Below are positions 35,025 to 43,738 of a DNA stretch of 64,000 nucleotides, piece by piece. The stretch comes from an uncultured Lachnospiraceae bacterium (GTDB lineage: Bacteria > Bacillota > Clostridia > Lachnospirales > Lachnospiraceae). The translations under genes were made by a program, and so were the position numbers. Positions within the stretch are counted from its first letter, which is position 1. The number at the start of each line of letters is the position of its first letter. The notes beneath the pieces were generated by a model that was not told the DNA's origin, did not search any database, and worked only from the letters and a program-made list of their open reading frames with translations. The stretch is from assembly GCA_947627245.1 (NCBI GenBank), contig CANQVH010000002.1, positions 1 through 64,000 on the forward strand, in the 5' to 3' direction.

Positions 35025-36398
35025 ATGCAGAGGGCAAAAAGTGCGGGACACCAGATCACCGAGGGCGTGATCTGGAAGCAGCTTCTTGCTTTTTTCTTTC
35101 CCATTTTGCTTGGGACGTTTTTTCAACAGCTTTATAATACCGTGGACATGGTAATCGTCGGCCGCTATGTCGGGAAACAGGCGCTCGCGAGCGTGGGAGG
35201 TTCTTCCGGGCAGACGGTCAACCTTGTCGTCGGATTTTTTACGGGGCTCTCGGCGGGCGCGGGCGTGATCGTGGCGCGCTATTACGGGGCGAACGATGAG
35301 AAGAATCTGAACGATGCGCTTCACACGGCTTACGCGTTCTCGATCGTCGGAGGCATTGCCGCCACGGTGCTCGGTATCTGGCTTGCGCCAGTAATGCTGC
35401 GGCTCATGAATACGCCGGAAGAGCTGATGGCGGGCTCGACCTTGTATCTGCGGATTTATTTCGCCAGCATTGTCTTTGTATTTATCTACAATATCGGCTC
35501 GGGGATTCTGCGTTCGCTCGGCGACTCGAAGCGGCCGCTCTATTATCTGATCGCCTGCTGTCTGCTCAATATCGTGCTGGACCTTCTTATGGTAGTCGTC
35601 CTGAAGCTCGGCGTCGGCGGCGTAGCGATCGCGACCGCGCTCTCGCAGGTGTTCAGCGCGTTTCTGGTGACGAGGGCGCTGATGAATTCGGACGATATTT
35701 ACCGGCTGGAGATCAAAGGGATCTCGTTTCGCGGGAACAGCCTGAAGTCGCAGCTTTTCATCGGACTTCCGGGCGGCGTCCAGTCGGTCATGTACAGCCT
35801 GTCGAACATCATTATTCAGACCGCGATCAACGCGTTCGGCACGGACGCAACGGCTGCATGGGCGGCGGAGGGCAAGCTCGACGCGGTCTTCTGGATGATC
35901 AACGGCGCGTTCGGCATTTCGATCACGACGTTTGTCGGGCAGAATTACGGGGCGCATCGCTTCGATCGGATGAAAAAAGGCGTCTGGATCTGTCTGGGTA
36001 TGCATCAGCTCTTTTCGCTGGGGATTAGCGTGCTGCTTCTAACATTCCGTGCGCCTTTGTTCGGCATCTTTACGCGGGATGCGGACGTGATCCGGATCGG
36101 TACAGAGGTGATGGGCGTGATTGCGCCCTGCTACTTTGTGTTCAGTTTTGTCGAGATCTTCTCCGGAGCTCTGCGGGCGGTGGGAGACGTGATCCTGCCG
36201 ATGCTGCTGACGATGTTCGGCGTCTGCCTGTTCCGCATCGCGTGGATCTTTGCGGTCGTTCCGCTGCGTCCGTCGATGCATACGATCGTGCTGAATTATC
36301 CGATTTCATGGGGATGCACGGCTGCGCTTTTCATCATTTACTATCTGCGCAGAACACGCGGCTGGGGAAAACCCGATGGAAGCCTTAACGTACCATAA
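35025..36398 (+). CDS. MATE family efflux transporter
   Basis: A 457-residue protein with twelve membrane segments. It starts near ITEGVIWKQLLAFFFPILLG and has NTVDMVIVGRYVGKQAL, SAGAGVIVARYYGAND and ITTFVGQNYGAHRFDRMKK. This is a typical Firmicute MATE antiporter. The ribosome site ACGGAGG precedes ATG 35025. It lies between the cobalamin genes but has no evident link to them. Confidence 0.87.
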   Translation: MQRAKSAGHQITEGVIWKQLLAFFFPILLGTFFQQLYNTVDMVIVGRYVGKQALASVGGSSGQTVNLVVGFFTGLSAGAGVIVARYYGANDEKNLNDALHTAYAFSIVGGIAATVLGIWLAPVMLRLMNTPEELMAGSTLYLRIYFASIVFVFIYNIGSGILRSLGDSKRPLYYLIACCLLNIVLDLLMVVVLKLGVGGVAIATALSQVFSAFLVTRALMNSDDIYRLEIKGISFRGNSLKSQLFIGLPGGVQSVMYSLSNIIIQTAINAFGTDATAAWAAEGKLDAVFWMINGAFGISITTFVGQNYGAHRFDRMKKGVWICLGMHQLFSLGISVLLLTFRAPLFGIFTRDADVIRIGTEVMGVIAPCYFVFSFVEIFSGALRAVGDVILPMLLTMFGVCLFRIAWIFAVVPLRPSMHTIVLNYPISWGCTAALFIIYYLRRTRGWGKPDGSLNVP

Positions 36399-36420
36399 CA
36401 GAAAATAGAGAGTGGGGAAA

Positions 36421-36900
36421 ATGAATATGGAGATCAGAGTATTGACACCGCGGGATTATGAGGCCGTGGATGAAAAAATGCGCCGCCTTCACAGACTGCA
36501 TATTGCGGCGAGACCGGATCATTATGCAGAGACGGAGCATGTGTATGCGCGAGGCGATTTTGAGGAGATCGTCGCGTGTGAGCAGTGTATTGCGCTTGCG
36601 GCGGAGGAGGAAGGAAAAATGATCGGGATCTGCCTCGCGGCGGTGCGGGAGCCGAAAGCCCTGCACGGGAATTCCGAAAAGCCGGTCGCATACTTGGAGG
36701 CTCTTTATGTCGATGAGGAGGCGCGCAGGCGGGGAGCGGCCACGGCGCTTTACGAGGAGGCCGGCCGCAGGGCACAGGCGCAAGGCGCGTCAAGGCTTGA
36801 GCTGATGGTATGGGAGTTCAACCGGTCGGCGCTTGCCTTTTATGAGGCGGTCGGAATGAAGACACAGCGGCGGATCCTCGAGAGCGAGCTTCTTATCTGA
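36421..36900 (+). CDS. GNAT family N-acetyltransferase
   Basis: A 159-residue acetyltransferase. AYLEALYVDEEARRRGAATA is the acetyl-CoA-binding beta4-alpha3 block with the R-R-x-G-x-A loop, and LELMVWEFNRSALAFYEAVG is the C-terminal block. The substrate may be an amine or an antibiotic and cannot be assigned. Starts at 36421 and 36427 are equally plausible after GGGGAAAA. It lies immediately upstream of the SOS-regulated promoter. Confidence 0.8.
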   Translation: MNMEIRVLTPRDYEAVDEKMRRLHRLHIAARPDHYAETEHVYARGDFEEIVACEQCIALAAEEEGKMIGICLAAVREPKALHGNSEKPVAYLEALYVDEEARRRGAATALYEEAGRRAQAQGASRLELMVWEFNRSALAFYEAVGMKTQRRILESELLI

Positions 36901-36930
36901 AAAACTTTGACAATTTGAGAAAGAAAGTTC

Positions 36931-36978
36931 TTGCAAAATGCGAACGTATGTTCTATAATAAAAACAGAACATACGTTC
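36931..36978 (+). promoter_or_regulatory. SOS promoter with two perfect LexA boxes
   Basis: TTGCAA (36931-36936), 17 bases and TATAAT (36954-36959) form a strong promoter. GAACGTATGTTC (36942-36953) fills the spacer and GAACATACGTTC (36967-36978) lies just after the -10. Both match the Bacillus-type LexA consensus GAAC-N4-GTTC exactly, and they are reverse complements of each other. The pair could also fold as a 13-bp hairpin followed by TTTTT and so act as a terminator of the acetyltransferase gene. Both roles may hold. Confidence 0.82.
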
Positions 36979-37036
36979 TTTTTGCGTTTTCAGGCTAGAG
37001 TGAGAGCGGAATCAGGGCAGAGGGGAGTGAAGAAGC

Positions 37037-38461
37037 ATGGAGATCAGGACAGGGCTGACGCTTCAGGAGAAGCTGCGTATTCTGGCGGACGCGGCAAAGT
37101 ACGACGTAGCCTGCACGTCGAGCGGCGCGGACAGGCGCGGCCGGGAAGGATATCTCGGGAACTCCGTGGCGGCGGGCATCTGCCACAGCTTTGCATCGGA
37201 CGGAAGATGTATTTCGCTGCTGAAGATCCTGCTGACAAATCATTGCATTTACGACTGCAAGTACTGCCTCAACCGCGTCTCGAACGACACGGTGCGCACG
37301 GCCTTTACGCCGCGGGAAGTCTGCGAGCTGACGATTGAATTCTACAAGAGAAATTATATCGAAGGCCTGTTCTTAAGCTCCGGTGTGTGGAAGAACCCGA
37401 CGCATACGATGGAGCGCATCTGCGAGGTCTTGTATCTGCTGCGAAACGAATACCGCTTCAACGGTTATATCCATGTGAAAGCGATTCCGGGCGCCCCGGA
37501 CGATCTGCTGGCGGCGGCAGGCTACATGGCGGACCGCATGAGCGTCAATCTGGAGCTCCCGACCGGAGAGAGCCTGAAGAAGCTTGCCCCGAACAAGACG
37601 CACAGGGCGATCCTGCGGCCGATGCGGATGGTGAGCGATACGATTGCAGAGCACAGGCTGGCGATCGGAAAGAGTGCGCAGATGGAGCGCAGCGCTTCGA
37701 CGCGGCGGCTCAGAGGAGGTATTTTTGCAGGGGCAGGCAGTCGGATCGGGGAGCGGGAGAGCTTTTCGCTTCCGGCCGAACTGCGGCGAAGGGATCTGCA
37801 GCGTCCGTTCGTCCCGGCGGGGCAGAGCACCCAGATGATTATCGGGGCGACCCCGGAGACGGATTACCATTTGCTGAAGACCACCCAGCATTTATATCAG
37901 ACCTACGATCTGAAGCGCGTATTTTTTTCGGCTTATGTGCCGCTCAATGAAGACAGCGACCTGCCGGCGATCGGCACGCCGCCGCCTCTTTTGCGGGAGC
38001 ATCGTCTGTATCAGGCGGATTGGCTTTTGCGCTTCTACGGATTTCACGTGGACGAATTGCTGAGTGAGGAACGGCCGGATTTCAACGAGCTGTTGGATCC
38101 GAAGTGCGACTGGGCGCTGAGGCACCTTGAGCTCTTTCCCGTGGAGATCAATACGGCCGATTACGGCATGATCCTGCGGATTCCGGGAGTCGGGCCGAAG
38201 TCCGCGCTGCGGATCGTTCAGGCGCGCAAATACGGAAAGCTGGATTTCCCGCATCTGAAGAAGATGGGAGTGGTGTTGAAACGGGCGCACTATTTCATCA
38301 CCTGCGACGGCAGAATGATGTATGCGACGCCGATTGAGGAGCGCTACATCGCACGTCAGCTCATCGGGACGAACGAGAAGGAGAACTGGCAGATCAGGCA
38401 CAGGGAGGAGAGAAATTTCCGACAGATGTCTCTGTTTGAGGATCTTCAGATGCAGGCGTGA
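37037..38461 (+). CDS. Putative DNA modification/repair radical SAM protein
   Basis: A 474-residue radical SAM enzyme. CIYDCKYCLNRVSND near residue 70 carries a C-x3-C-x2-C cluster motif. MRMVSDTIAEHRLAIGK and GQSTQMIIGATPETDYHLL are further blocks of the family. LRIPGVGPKSALRIV near residue 380 is a helix-hairpin-helix DNA-binding motif. This matches TIGR03916, which by family knowledge is found paired with the TIGR03915 partner, sometimes fused to a uracil-DNA-glycosylase-like domain. The partner follows here. Two LexA boxes at the promoter tie it to the SOS response. The reaction is unknown; repair of damaged bases is inferred. Confidence 0.88.
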   Translation: MEIRTGLTLQEKLRILADAAKYDVACTSSGADRRGREGYLGNSVAAGICHSFASDGRCISLLKILLTNHCIYDCKYCLNRVSNDTVRTAFTPREVCELTIEFYKRNYIEGLFLSSGVWKNPTHTMERICEVLYLLRNEYRFNGYIHVKAIPGAPDDLLAAAGYMADRMSVNLELPTGESLKKLAPNKTHRAILRPMRMVSDTIAEHRLAIGKSAQMERSASTRRLRGGIFAGAGSRIGERESFSLPAELRRRDLQRPFVPAGQSTQMIIGATPETDYHLLKTTQHLYQTYDLKRVFFSAYVPLNEDSDLPAIGTPPPLLREHRLYQADWLLRFYGFHVDELLSEERPDFNELLDPKCDWALRHLELFPVEINTADYGMILRIPGVGPKSALRIVQARKYGKLDFPHLKKMGVVLKRAHYFITCDGRMMYATPIEERYIARQLIGTNEKENWQIRHREERNFRQMSLFEDLQMQA

Positions 38462-38494
38462 GATTGGTTGTGATGCGGATTGGAGGGGTATTAG

Positions 38495-39274
38495 ATGACA
38501 GTATTTACCTGTGACGATACATTTGAGGCGATGATGACGTGCATATATGACGCATGGGCAAGCCGTCTGGGGCACGACAAGCTTCGGCTGCAGATCGAGC
38601 CGGTCCTGCAGCCGGGTCTCTTTTGCACATATGTGCATGTGGATGCGGATTTCGGAAAGGCCGCGAAGGTGGTGCGCGCGATCCAGAGAAAGATATCCTA
38701 CGAGGCGTATCGTCAGGTGTTTCTTGCGGCGATGTCGTTCGAGGAGGACCGGCTCGATGCGATCTACCGCTTTTTGGTGCTCGGCTTTGCGAACGGGAGA
38801 AAGCTGACGCAGATGCTGTCCCGTCCGGAAGTCATATGGATCTTCGAGCTGAGCCGCAAAGCAAACACAGAGGCGAATTATTTCAGGGAATTTACGCGCT
38901 TTTCACAGGTCGGGCAGGTCTATGTGGCGCATATTGAGCCAAAGTGCAATGTGACGGCGATCTCTGCCGCGCATTTTTCGGACCGGATGCCGTCGGAATA
39001 CTGGATGATCATCGACGACAACAGGCGGCTTGCGGCGGTGCATCCGAAGGATCAGCCGTTCTACATGACGCGGCTTGCGCAGGAGGAGCTGGAGCAGTTG
39101 CGCAGAACGGAGGAGGAAGAGGATCTTTATACGGATCTGTGGAGAGAGTTTTTTGAGAGCATTGGGATCGAGGCGCGAAAGAATGCCGAATGTCAGCGGA
39201 CGAACATGCCGATCTGGTATCGGAAGCATGCGACGGAATTTCGGAAGAAGTCAGGCGCGGCGCGGCGTGGATGA
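38495..39274 (+). CDS. TIGR03915-type DNA metabolism protein, partner of the radical SAM enzyme
   Basis: A 259-residue protein beginning VFTCDDTFEAMMTCIYDAW and containing RFLVLGFANGRKL, YFREFTRFSQVGQVYVAHIE, EYWMIIDDNR and PIWYRKHATEF. This fits the family always paired with the radical SAM protein. It lacks the uracil-DNA-glycosylase extension found in some genomes. It is 34 bases downstream of the radical SAM gene and under the same SOS promoter. The function is not established; it probably acts on DNA or on nucleobases released from it. Confidence 0.85.
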   Translation: MTVFTCDDTFEAMMTCIYDAWASRLGHDKLRLQIEPVLQPGLFCTYVHVDADFGKAAKVVRAIQRKISYEAYRQVFLAAMSFEEDRLDAIYRFLVLGFANGRKLTQMLSRPEVIWIFELSRKANTEANYFREFTRFSQVGQVYVAHIEPKCNVTAISAAHFSDRMPSEYWMIIDDNRRLAAVHPKDQPFYMTRLAQEELEQLRRTEEEEDLYTDLWREFFESIGIEARKNAECQRTNMPIWYRKHATEFRKKSGAARRG

Positions 39275-39301
39275 GAGCGGATGGTATTCGGCAAAAAGGA
39301 T

Positions 39302-39330
39302 TTGGCAAGCGCCGGGTTTTCTGCTATAGT
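39302..39330 (+). promoter_or_regulatory. Promoter of the cobD-cobQ-cobC genes
   Basis: TTGGCA (39302-39307), 17 bases, TATAGT (39325-39330), 96 bases upstream of cobD. No B12-box sequence is seen in the leader. Confidence 0.6.
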
Positions 39331-39425
39331 AAAGAAAACAATCTGCGTATCGCAGACGCTGCGGTTTTGAGAAATCGAAAGACGGCAGAGACGAATGACA
39401 GCGGCGCAGCGAAAGAGGAGCCTCT

Positions 39426-40616
39426 ATGCTTCATAAACACGGTGGGGATATTTATTCCTGTCAGGCCGGGCGGCAGTTCGGTGCAGCAGGCGGACAGGTG
39501 TGTGGAACTTACGACGAGATAAAGGATTTTTCCGCAAATATTAATTTTCGGGGAATGCTGCAAACAGTGCGGCTGGCGGCGGAGCGCGCGGTCGCGGATT
39601 CGATCCACTATCCGGATCCGGAATGCCGCAGACTGAGGGTGGCGCTCGCCGAGAGAGAAAATACGCTCTTGAGACAGGACGGCGACGCGGGGACAGAGCA
39701 GACGCCGGTGGGCGAAGACGGGGAATCTGTGTCGGAGATCGGGAAGAGACGGATCCGTCCGGAGTACATTATCTGCGGGAACGGAGCGGCGGAGCTGATG
39801 TTCGCTTTCGCGGCGGCGAAGCGACCGCGAAGAGCTTTGCTGGCAGTGCCTTCCTTCTATGAGTATGAGCAGGCGCTTGCGGCGTTCGGATGCGAGATCT
39901 GTCATTTTACACTGAGAGAGGAACACGCTTTCCGGATGGGTGAGGATTTTGCGGATGCGATCGACGGGGGCACAGACTGCATTGTTCTCGGCAATCCGAA
40001 CAATCCGACCGGACGGCTGATCGAGCAAAGCGTTCTGGAGAGGATCGTCGGGCTTTGCCGGGATTACGGGATTCTGCTGGTGCTGGATGAGAGCTTTTAC
40101 GATTTCCTGTGCGAAGAGGACAGGGCAAGGACCTTTTCCGGGACGGGAAAGATAACGGAGACCTCCGGGATCCTTGTGATGAAATCTTTTACAAAAATAT
40201 ACGGGATGCCCGGGCTGCGGTTCGGTTATGGCCTCTGCGGAGATGCGGGACTTCTTGACAGGATGCGCGCGGTACTGCAACCATGGAATGTTTCGCTTCC
40301 GGCGCAGGCGGCGGCGGAGCAGGCGGCAGGGGAAATATGCTTTGCGAAGGAATCCGCCCGGCTGAATCGGGAAAATCGCGCGCGTATGGTCCGCCGGATG
40401 GAGGAAGCCGGCTTTCGGGTCTTTCCGTCGGAGGCGAACTTTCTTCTGTTTCAAGGGCCGGAGGGTCTGAAGGAGCGTTGCCTGAAGCGGGGATTCCTGA
40501 TCCGGGACTGCGGAAATTTCCCGGGACTCAGGCAAGGATTTTATCGTGTCTGCGTCCGCGGTAGCGCGGAGAACGATGCGCTGGTGCAGGCGCTCGCGGA
40601 TGCGAAGGACAGATAA
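39426..40616 (+). CDS. cobD: Threonine-phosphate decarboxylase
   Basis: A 396-residue PLP enzyme making aminopropanol phosphate for the cobalamin side arm. HKHGGDIYSCQA and KDFSANINFRGM at the N-terminus are specific to CobD. GNPNNPTGRLI and VMKSFTKIYGMPGLRFGYG carry the substrate loop and the PLP lysine. Residues about 78-105 form an acidic insertion (GDAGTEQTPVGEDGES) not usual in the family. cobQ lies 68 bases downstream. Some histidinol-phosphate aminotransferases are similar, but the HGGDIY start and the cobalamin neighbours favour CobD. Confidence 0.87.
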   Translation: MLHKHGGDIYSCQAGRQFGAAGGQVCGTYDEIKDFSANINFRGMLQTVRLAAERAVADSIHYPDPECRRLRVALAERENTLLRQDGDAGTEQTPVGEDGESVSEIGKRRIRPEYIICGNGAAELMFAFAAAKRPRRALLAVPSFYEYEQALAAFGCEICHFTLREEHAFRMGEDFADAIDGGTDCIVLGNPNNPTGRLIEQSVLERIVGLCRDYGILLVLDESFYDFLCEEDRARTFSGTGKITETSGILVMKSFTKIYGMPGLRFGYGLCGDAGLLDRMRAVLQPWNVSLPAQAAAEQAAGEICFAKESARLNRENRARMVRRMEEAGFRVFPSEANFLLFQGPEGLKERCLKRGFLIRDCGNFPGLRQGFYRVCVRGSAENDALVQALADAKDR

Positions 40617-40683
40617 AACAAAAACGAAGCGAAGGCAATAGCGCTGTATTGGCAGGCGCTTACGAAGGTGAAGGATAGATAAA

Positions 40684-42186
40684 ATGGCAAAGAGGATCAT
40701 GATACAGGGGACGATGTCAAATGTCGGGAAAAGTGTGATCGCGGCCGGCTTGTGTCGGATTTTCCGGCAGGACGGATATCGTGTCGCTCCGTTCAAGTCG
40801 CAGAATATGGCGCTGAACTCGTTCATCACGCGAGAAGGGCTGGAGATGGGTCGCGCGCAGGTCATGCAGGCGGAGGCCGCGGGCGTGGAGCCTGTCGTTG
40901 CGATGAATCCGATCCTGCTCAAGCCGACGAACGATATCGGCTCACAGGTGATCGTGAACGGGAAGGTCGTCGGGACGATGAGCGCGCGGGATTACTTTGG
41001 GATCAAGAAATCTCTGGTTCCTGAGGTTATGAAGGCATTCCGAAAGTTGGATGAGGAGTATGATATCGTTGTGATCGAGGGGGCGGGAAGCCCGGCGGAG
41101 ATCAATCTGAAGCAGGACGATATCGTGAACATGGGTATGGCAAAGTTTGCGGACGCTCCGGTGCTGCTGGTCGGGGACATCGACCGCGGCGGTGTGTTCG
41201 CGCAGCTTTATGGTACGGTTGCTCTTTTGGAAGAGGAGGAGAAGAGGCGGATCAAAGGGCTGATCATCAATAAATTCCGGGGCGACAAGACGATTCTGGA
41301 TCCGGGAGTGGAGATGCTGGAGCGGCTGACCGGGCTTCCGGTGATCGGCGTGACGCCGTATCTGAACGTCAGCCTTGAAGATGAGGACAGTCTGAGCGAT
41401 CGGCTGGAGGGATCGCAGAAGGTCGATCGGATTGATATCGCGGTGATCCGCTTTCCGCGCATTTCCAATTTCACGGATTTCAACGCGTTTGAAGGGATCG
41501 AGGGTGTGTCCTTGCGCTATGTTTCGTCGGCGCAGCAGCTCGGGACGCCCGATCTGATTCTGCTTCCCGGAACGAAAAATACGATGCGCGATCTTCTCTG
41601 GATGCGTCAGAATGGGTTGGAAGCGGCCGTTTTGAAGGCGCATGGAGCGGGAAGCGTGATCTTTGGCGTGTGCGGAGGATATCAGATGCTGGGGCAGAGC
41701 ATATCGGATCCGGATGGCGTCGAAGAGGGCGGAACGGTCCGCGGAATGGGCCTTCTGGATACGGAGACGGTGTTTGAAGCCGAGAAAGCGCGGACGCGTG
41801 TGGAGGGCAGGATCCTCTGTCCGCAGGGGATTTTCGAATCGCTTTCGGATACACAGGTGGTCGGGTATGAGATCCATATGGGTCGAACAATATTGCGAGG
41901 CAGTGCAAAGCCCTTCACGGAGATTGAGGACACGATCACCGGGGAGCGCAAGCGTGAGGGAGCCTGCAAAGCAGACGTCTACGGTACATATATCCATGGA
42001 ATCTTTGACAGCGGATTGGTCACGGCGGGGATCGTGCGAGCGCTGGCGAAAAAGAAAGGGATTACAGAGGAGATGGGCATGTCAGTCGATTTTGCCGCGT
42101 TCAAGGAGACTCAGTATGATCTGCTTGCCGATGGTCTGAGGACGCACATGGACATGGATGCGATTTATCGGATCATGAACGGGTGA
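40684..42186 (+). CDS. cobQ: Cobyric acid synthase
   Basis: A 500-residue glutamine-dependent amidotransferase amidating the corrin side chains. [20 protein letters not shown] is the ATP-binding loop, [18 protein letters not shown] the family block and [12 protein letters not shown]-type [12 protein letters not shown] the glutaminase cysteine site; [11 protein letters not shown] gives the catalytic histidine. It is also called cbiP. The upstream corrin-ring genes are not in the window. It ends four bases into the next ORF region, so translation may be coupled. Confidence 0.93.
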   Translation: MAKRIMIQGTMSNVGKSVIAAGLCRIFRQDGYRVAPFKSQNMALNSFITREGLEMGRAQVMQAEAAGVEPVVAMNPILLKPTNDIGSQVIVNGKVVGTMSARDYFGIKKSLVPEVMKAFRKLDEEYDIVVIEGAGSPAEINLKQDDIVNMGMAKFADAPVLLVGDIDRGGVFAQLYGTVALLEEEEKRRIKGLIINKFRGDKTILDPGVEMLERLTGLPVIGVTPYLNVSLEDEDSLSDRLEGSQKVDRIDIAVIRFPRISNFTDFNAFEGIEGVSLRYVSSAQQLGTPDLILLPGTKNTMRDLLWMRQNGLEAAVLKAHGAGSVIFGVCGGYQMLGQSISDPDGVEEGGTVRGMGLLDTETVFEAEKARTRVEGRILCPQGIFESLSDTQVVGYEIHMGRTILRGSAKPFTEIEDTITGERKREGACKADVYGTYIHGIFDSGLVTAGIVRALAKKKGITEEMGMSVDFAAFKETQYDLLADGLRTHMDMDAIYRIMNG

Positions 42187-42209
42187 GACGGAGGAAGGGA
42201 GCGAACAAC

Positions 42210-42833
42210 ATGCGGGTTTACCTTATACGGCATGGAGCTACCGCAGGAAATCGGGAGCGCCGTTATGTCGGCGTCACGGATGAACCGTTGACAGAGGAGG
42301 CGGGCCGGGAGCTGCGCGCGGTGCGCGGACGGTATCCGGTACCGGACTGTGTGTTTGCAAGTCCACTGAAGAGGTGTGTACAGACGGCGGAGCTTCTCTT
42401 TCCGGAATTGCGGCCAGAGCTGTGCGCCGATCTGAGGGAATGTGCGTTTGGAGCGTTTGAATATAAGAACTATCAGGAGCTGCAGGGAGACAGCCGATAT
42501 CGGGCGTGGATTGATAGCGGAGGGACGCTCGCATTTCCGGGCGGAGAGAGTCGCGAGCTGTTTGAAAATCGATGCTGCGCGGCGTTTGAGCGATGCTGCC
42601 AAAGGGCGCTTGACAAGGGAGTCGATGCTGCGACGTTTGTGGTACACGGAGGAACGATCATGGCGATCCTTGACCGATATTCCGAGCCGCACAGGGATTA
42701 TTTTGAATGGCAGGTGCCGAACGCGCACGGATTTCTCTGCGAATATGTACCGGCAGACAAGACAGGAGCCGTGGGTATACTCAGAATCATTTCCGCATTG
42801 CCGTCTGCCATACCGGCCGAAGACGGAGGATAG
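42210..42833 (+). CDS. cobC: CobC-like alpha-ribazole phosphatase (histidine phosphatase family)
   Basis: A 207-residue phosphoglycerate-mutase-like phosphatase. LIRHGATAGN has the catalytic histidine, FASPLKRCVQTAELL the arginine, and FVVHGGTIMAIL the second histidine. By context it removes phosphate from alpha-ribazole phosphate, or from adenosylcobalamin phosphate, in nucleotide-loop assembly. ATG 42210 follows GGAGGAAGGG; the longer reading from 42183 is unlikely. Other histidine phosphatases look alike, so the substrate depends on the neighbours. Confidence 0.83.
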   Translation: MRVYLIRHGATAGNRERRYVGVTDEPLTEEAGRELRAVRGRYPVPDCVFASPLKRCVQTAELLFPELRPELCADLRECAFGAFEYKNYQELQGDSRYRAWIDSGGTLAFPGGESRELFENRCCAAFERCCQRALDKGVDAATFVVHGGTIMAILDRYSEPHRDYFEWQVPNAHGFLCEYVPADKTGAVGILRIISALPSAIPAEDGG

Positions 42834-42951
42834 CCGGGAGCATGAACTCAAAGCTAAAGAACGATCGAAAACACGAATCGGGCAGGACGTCCGAGAAGAA
42901 GAATAGAAAAGAATCCATAGAAGGGCGATAAGGAAAGGAGCAGGAAGCAAA

Positions 42952-43596
42952 ATGAGCGAGAAAAAGAGTAATTCTCAAAACAGAAATCAAAAGGACGTTG
43001 CGGACAGCATGCAGGAGGTGCAGAAGCTTTATAAGGACCTGAGAAAAAGAAGGGTTCCGGTGGCGATCGCCGCTCTGATCTGTGCAGCGGTAGTCGGATT
43101 TGGAGTTTGGAGCGGGACACATTCGGGCGGACCGGCCGGGCAGCAGGGGAAAGATCAGATCGTGCAGGAGCAGGAGACGGATCAGATCGCGCAGGAGCGG
43201 GAGACAGATCAGGCCGTGCAGGAGCAGGAGACGGATCAGGCCGCGCAGAAGCAGGAGACGGATCAGAGCGCGCAGAAACAGGAGACAGATCAGGTCGCGC
43301 AGCAGGAGCAGAACAAAGATTCAGAGACCTCCTATACGTTCCGCACGGAGGAGCAGCTTGCGGATCACTATGAGCGGCATGGGATCGAGATGGGCTTTGA
43401 AGACGAGGAAGCATACGTAGCGGGAGCCAACCGTGTCATCTCTTCTCCGGACGCGCTGCACAAGCTGGAGGCGGAGGACGGAGACGACGTCTATTATCTT
43501 GAAGAGTCGAATGAGTTTGTCGTCGTATCCAAGCAGGGCTACATTCGGACTTATTTTGAACCGACGGACGGGCGAGATTACTATGAGAGACAGTAA
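42952..43596 (+). CDS. Repeat-bearing single-span membrane protein with a conserved C-terminal domain
   Basis: A 214-residue protein. Residues 1-33 are charged, and about 34-54 form one membrane helix (VPVAIAALICAAVVGFGVW). Residues 68-121 are six 9-residue units of the type DQIAQERET, encoded by 27-bp DNA repeats. The last 85 residues (RTEEQLADHYERHGIEMGF to YFEPTDGRDYYERQ) form a compact domain. This domain resembles one seen in small surface proteins of Lachnospiraceae and, more loosely, the C-terminal ends of some polymorphic toxins; this is from memory and unproven. Orientation suggests it lies outside the membrane. Confidence 0.72.
   Translation: MSEKKSNSQNRNQKDVADSMQEVQKLYKDLRKRRVPVAIAALICAAVVGFGVWSGTHSGGPAGQQGKDQIVQEQETDQIAQERETDQAVQEQETDQAAQKQETDQSAQKQETDQVAQQEQNKDSETSYTFRTEEQLADHYERHGIEMGFEDEEAYVAGANRVISSPDALHKLEAEDGDDVYYLEESNEFVVVSKQGYIRTYFEPTDGRDYYERQ
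43153..43314 (+). repeat. 27-bp tandem repeat, 6 units, in frame
   Basis: Six units of GATCAG-type 27-base repeats, each encoding Asp-Gln-x-x-Gln-x-x-Glu-Thr or a close variant. Unit differences are mostly single bases. Being a multiple of three, copy-number change would keep the frame. Confidence 0.88.
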
Positions 43597-43667
43597 ATGA
43601 ATTGGACAACATATTCAAAATTCTGTGTCTGAACATGGAACTTTTGTAAAAAAATACAAAAAGGAAA

Positions 43668-43696
43668 TTGACAGATTACTCCGGAAGCATTAGAAT
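43668..43696 (+). promoter_or_regulatory. Promoter of the EAL protein gene
   Basis: A perfect TTGACA (43668-43673), 17 bases, TAGAAT (43691-43696), 42 bases upstream of the start at 43739. Confidence 0.75.
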
Positions 43697-43738
43697 GAAA
43701 GTGGATTATTGTACATAGTTGCAAGAGGTAGTGATAGG

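Noticed and set aside
36941-36983. The 13-bp hairpin before the radical SAM gene as just a terminator
   Set aside because: Each arm is by itself a perfect SOS box and a perfectly spaced promoter overlaps them, so regulation is the better explanation; termination remains a possible second role.
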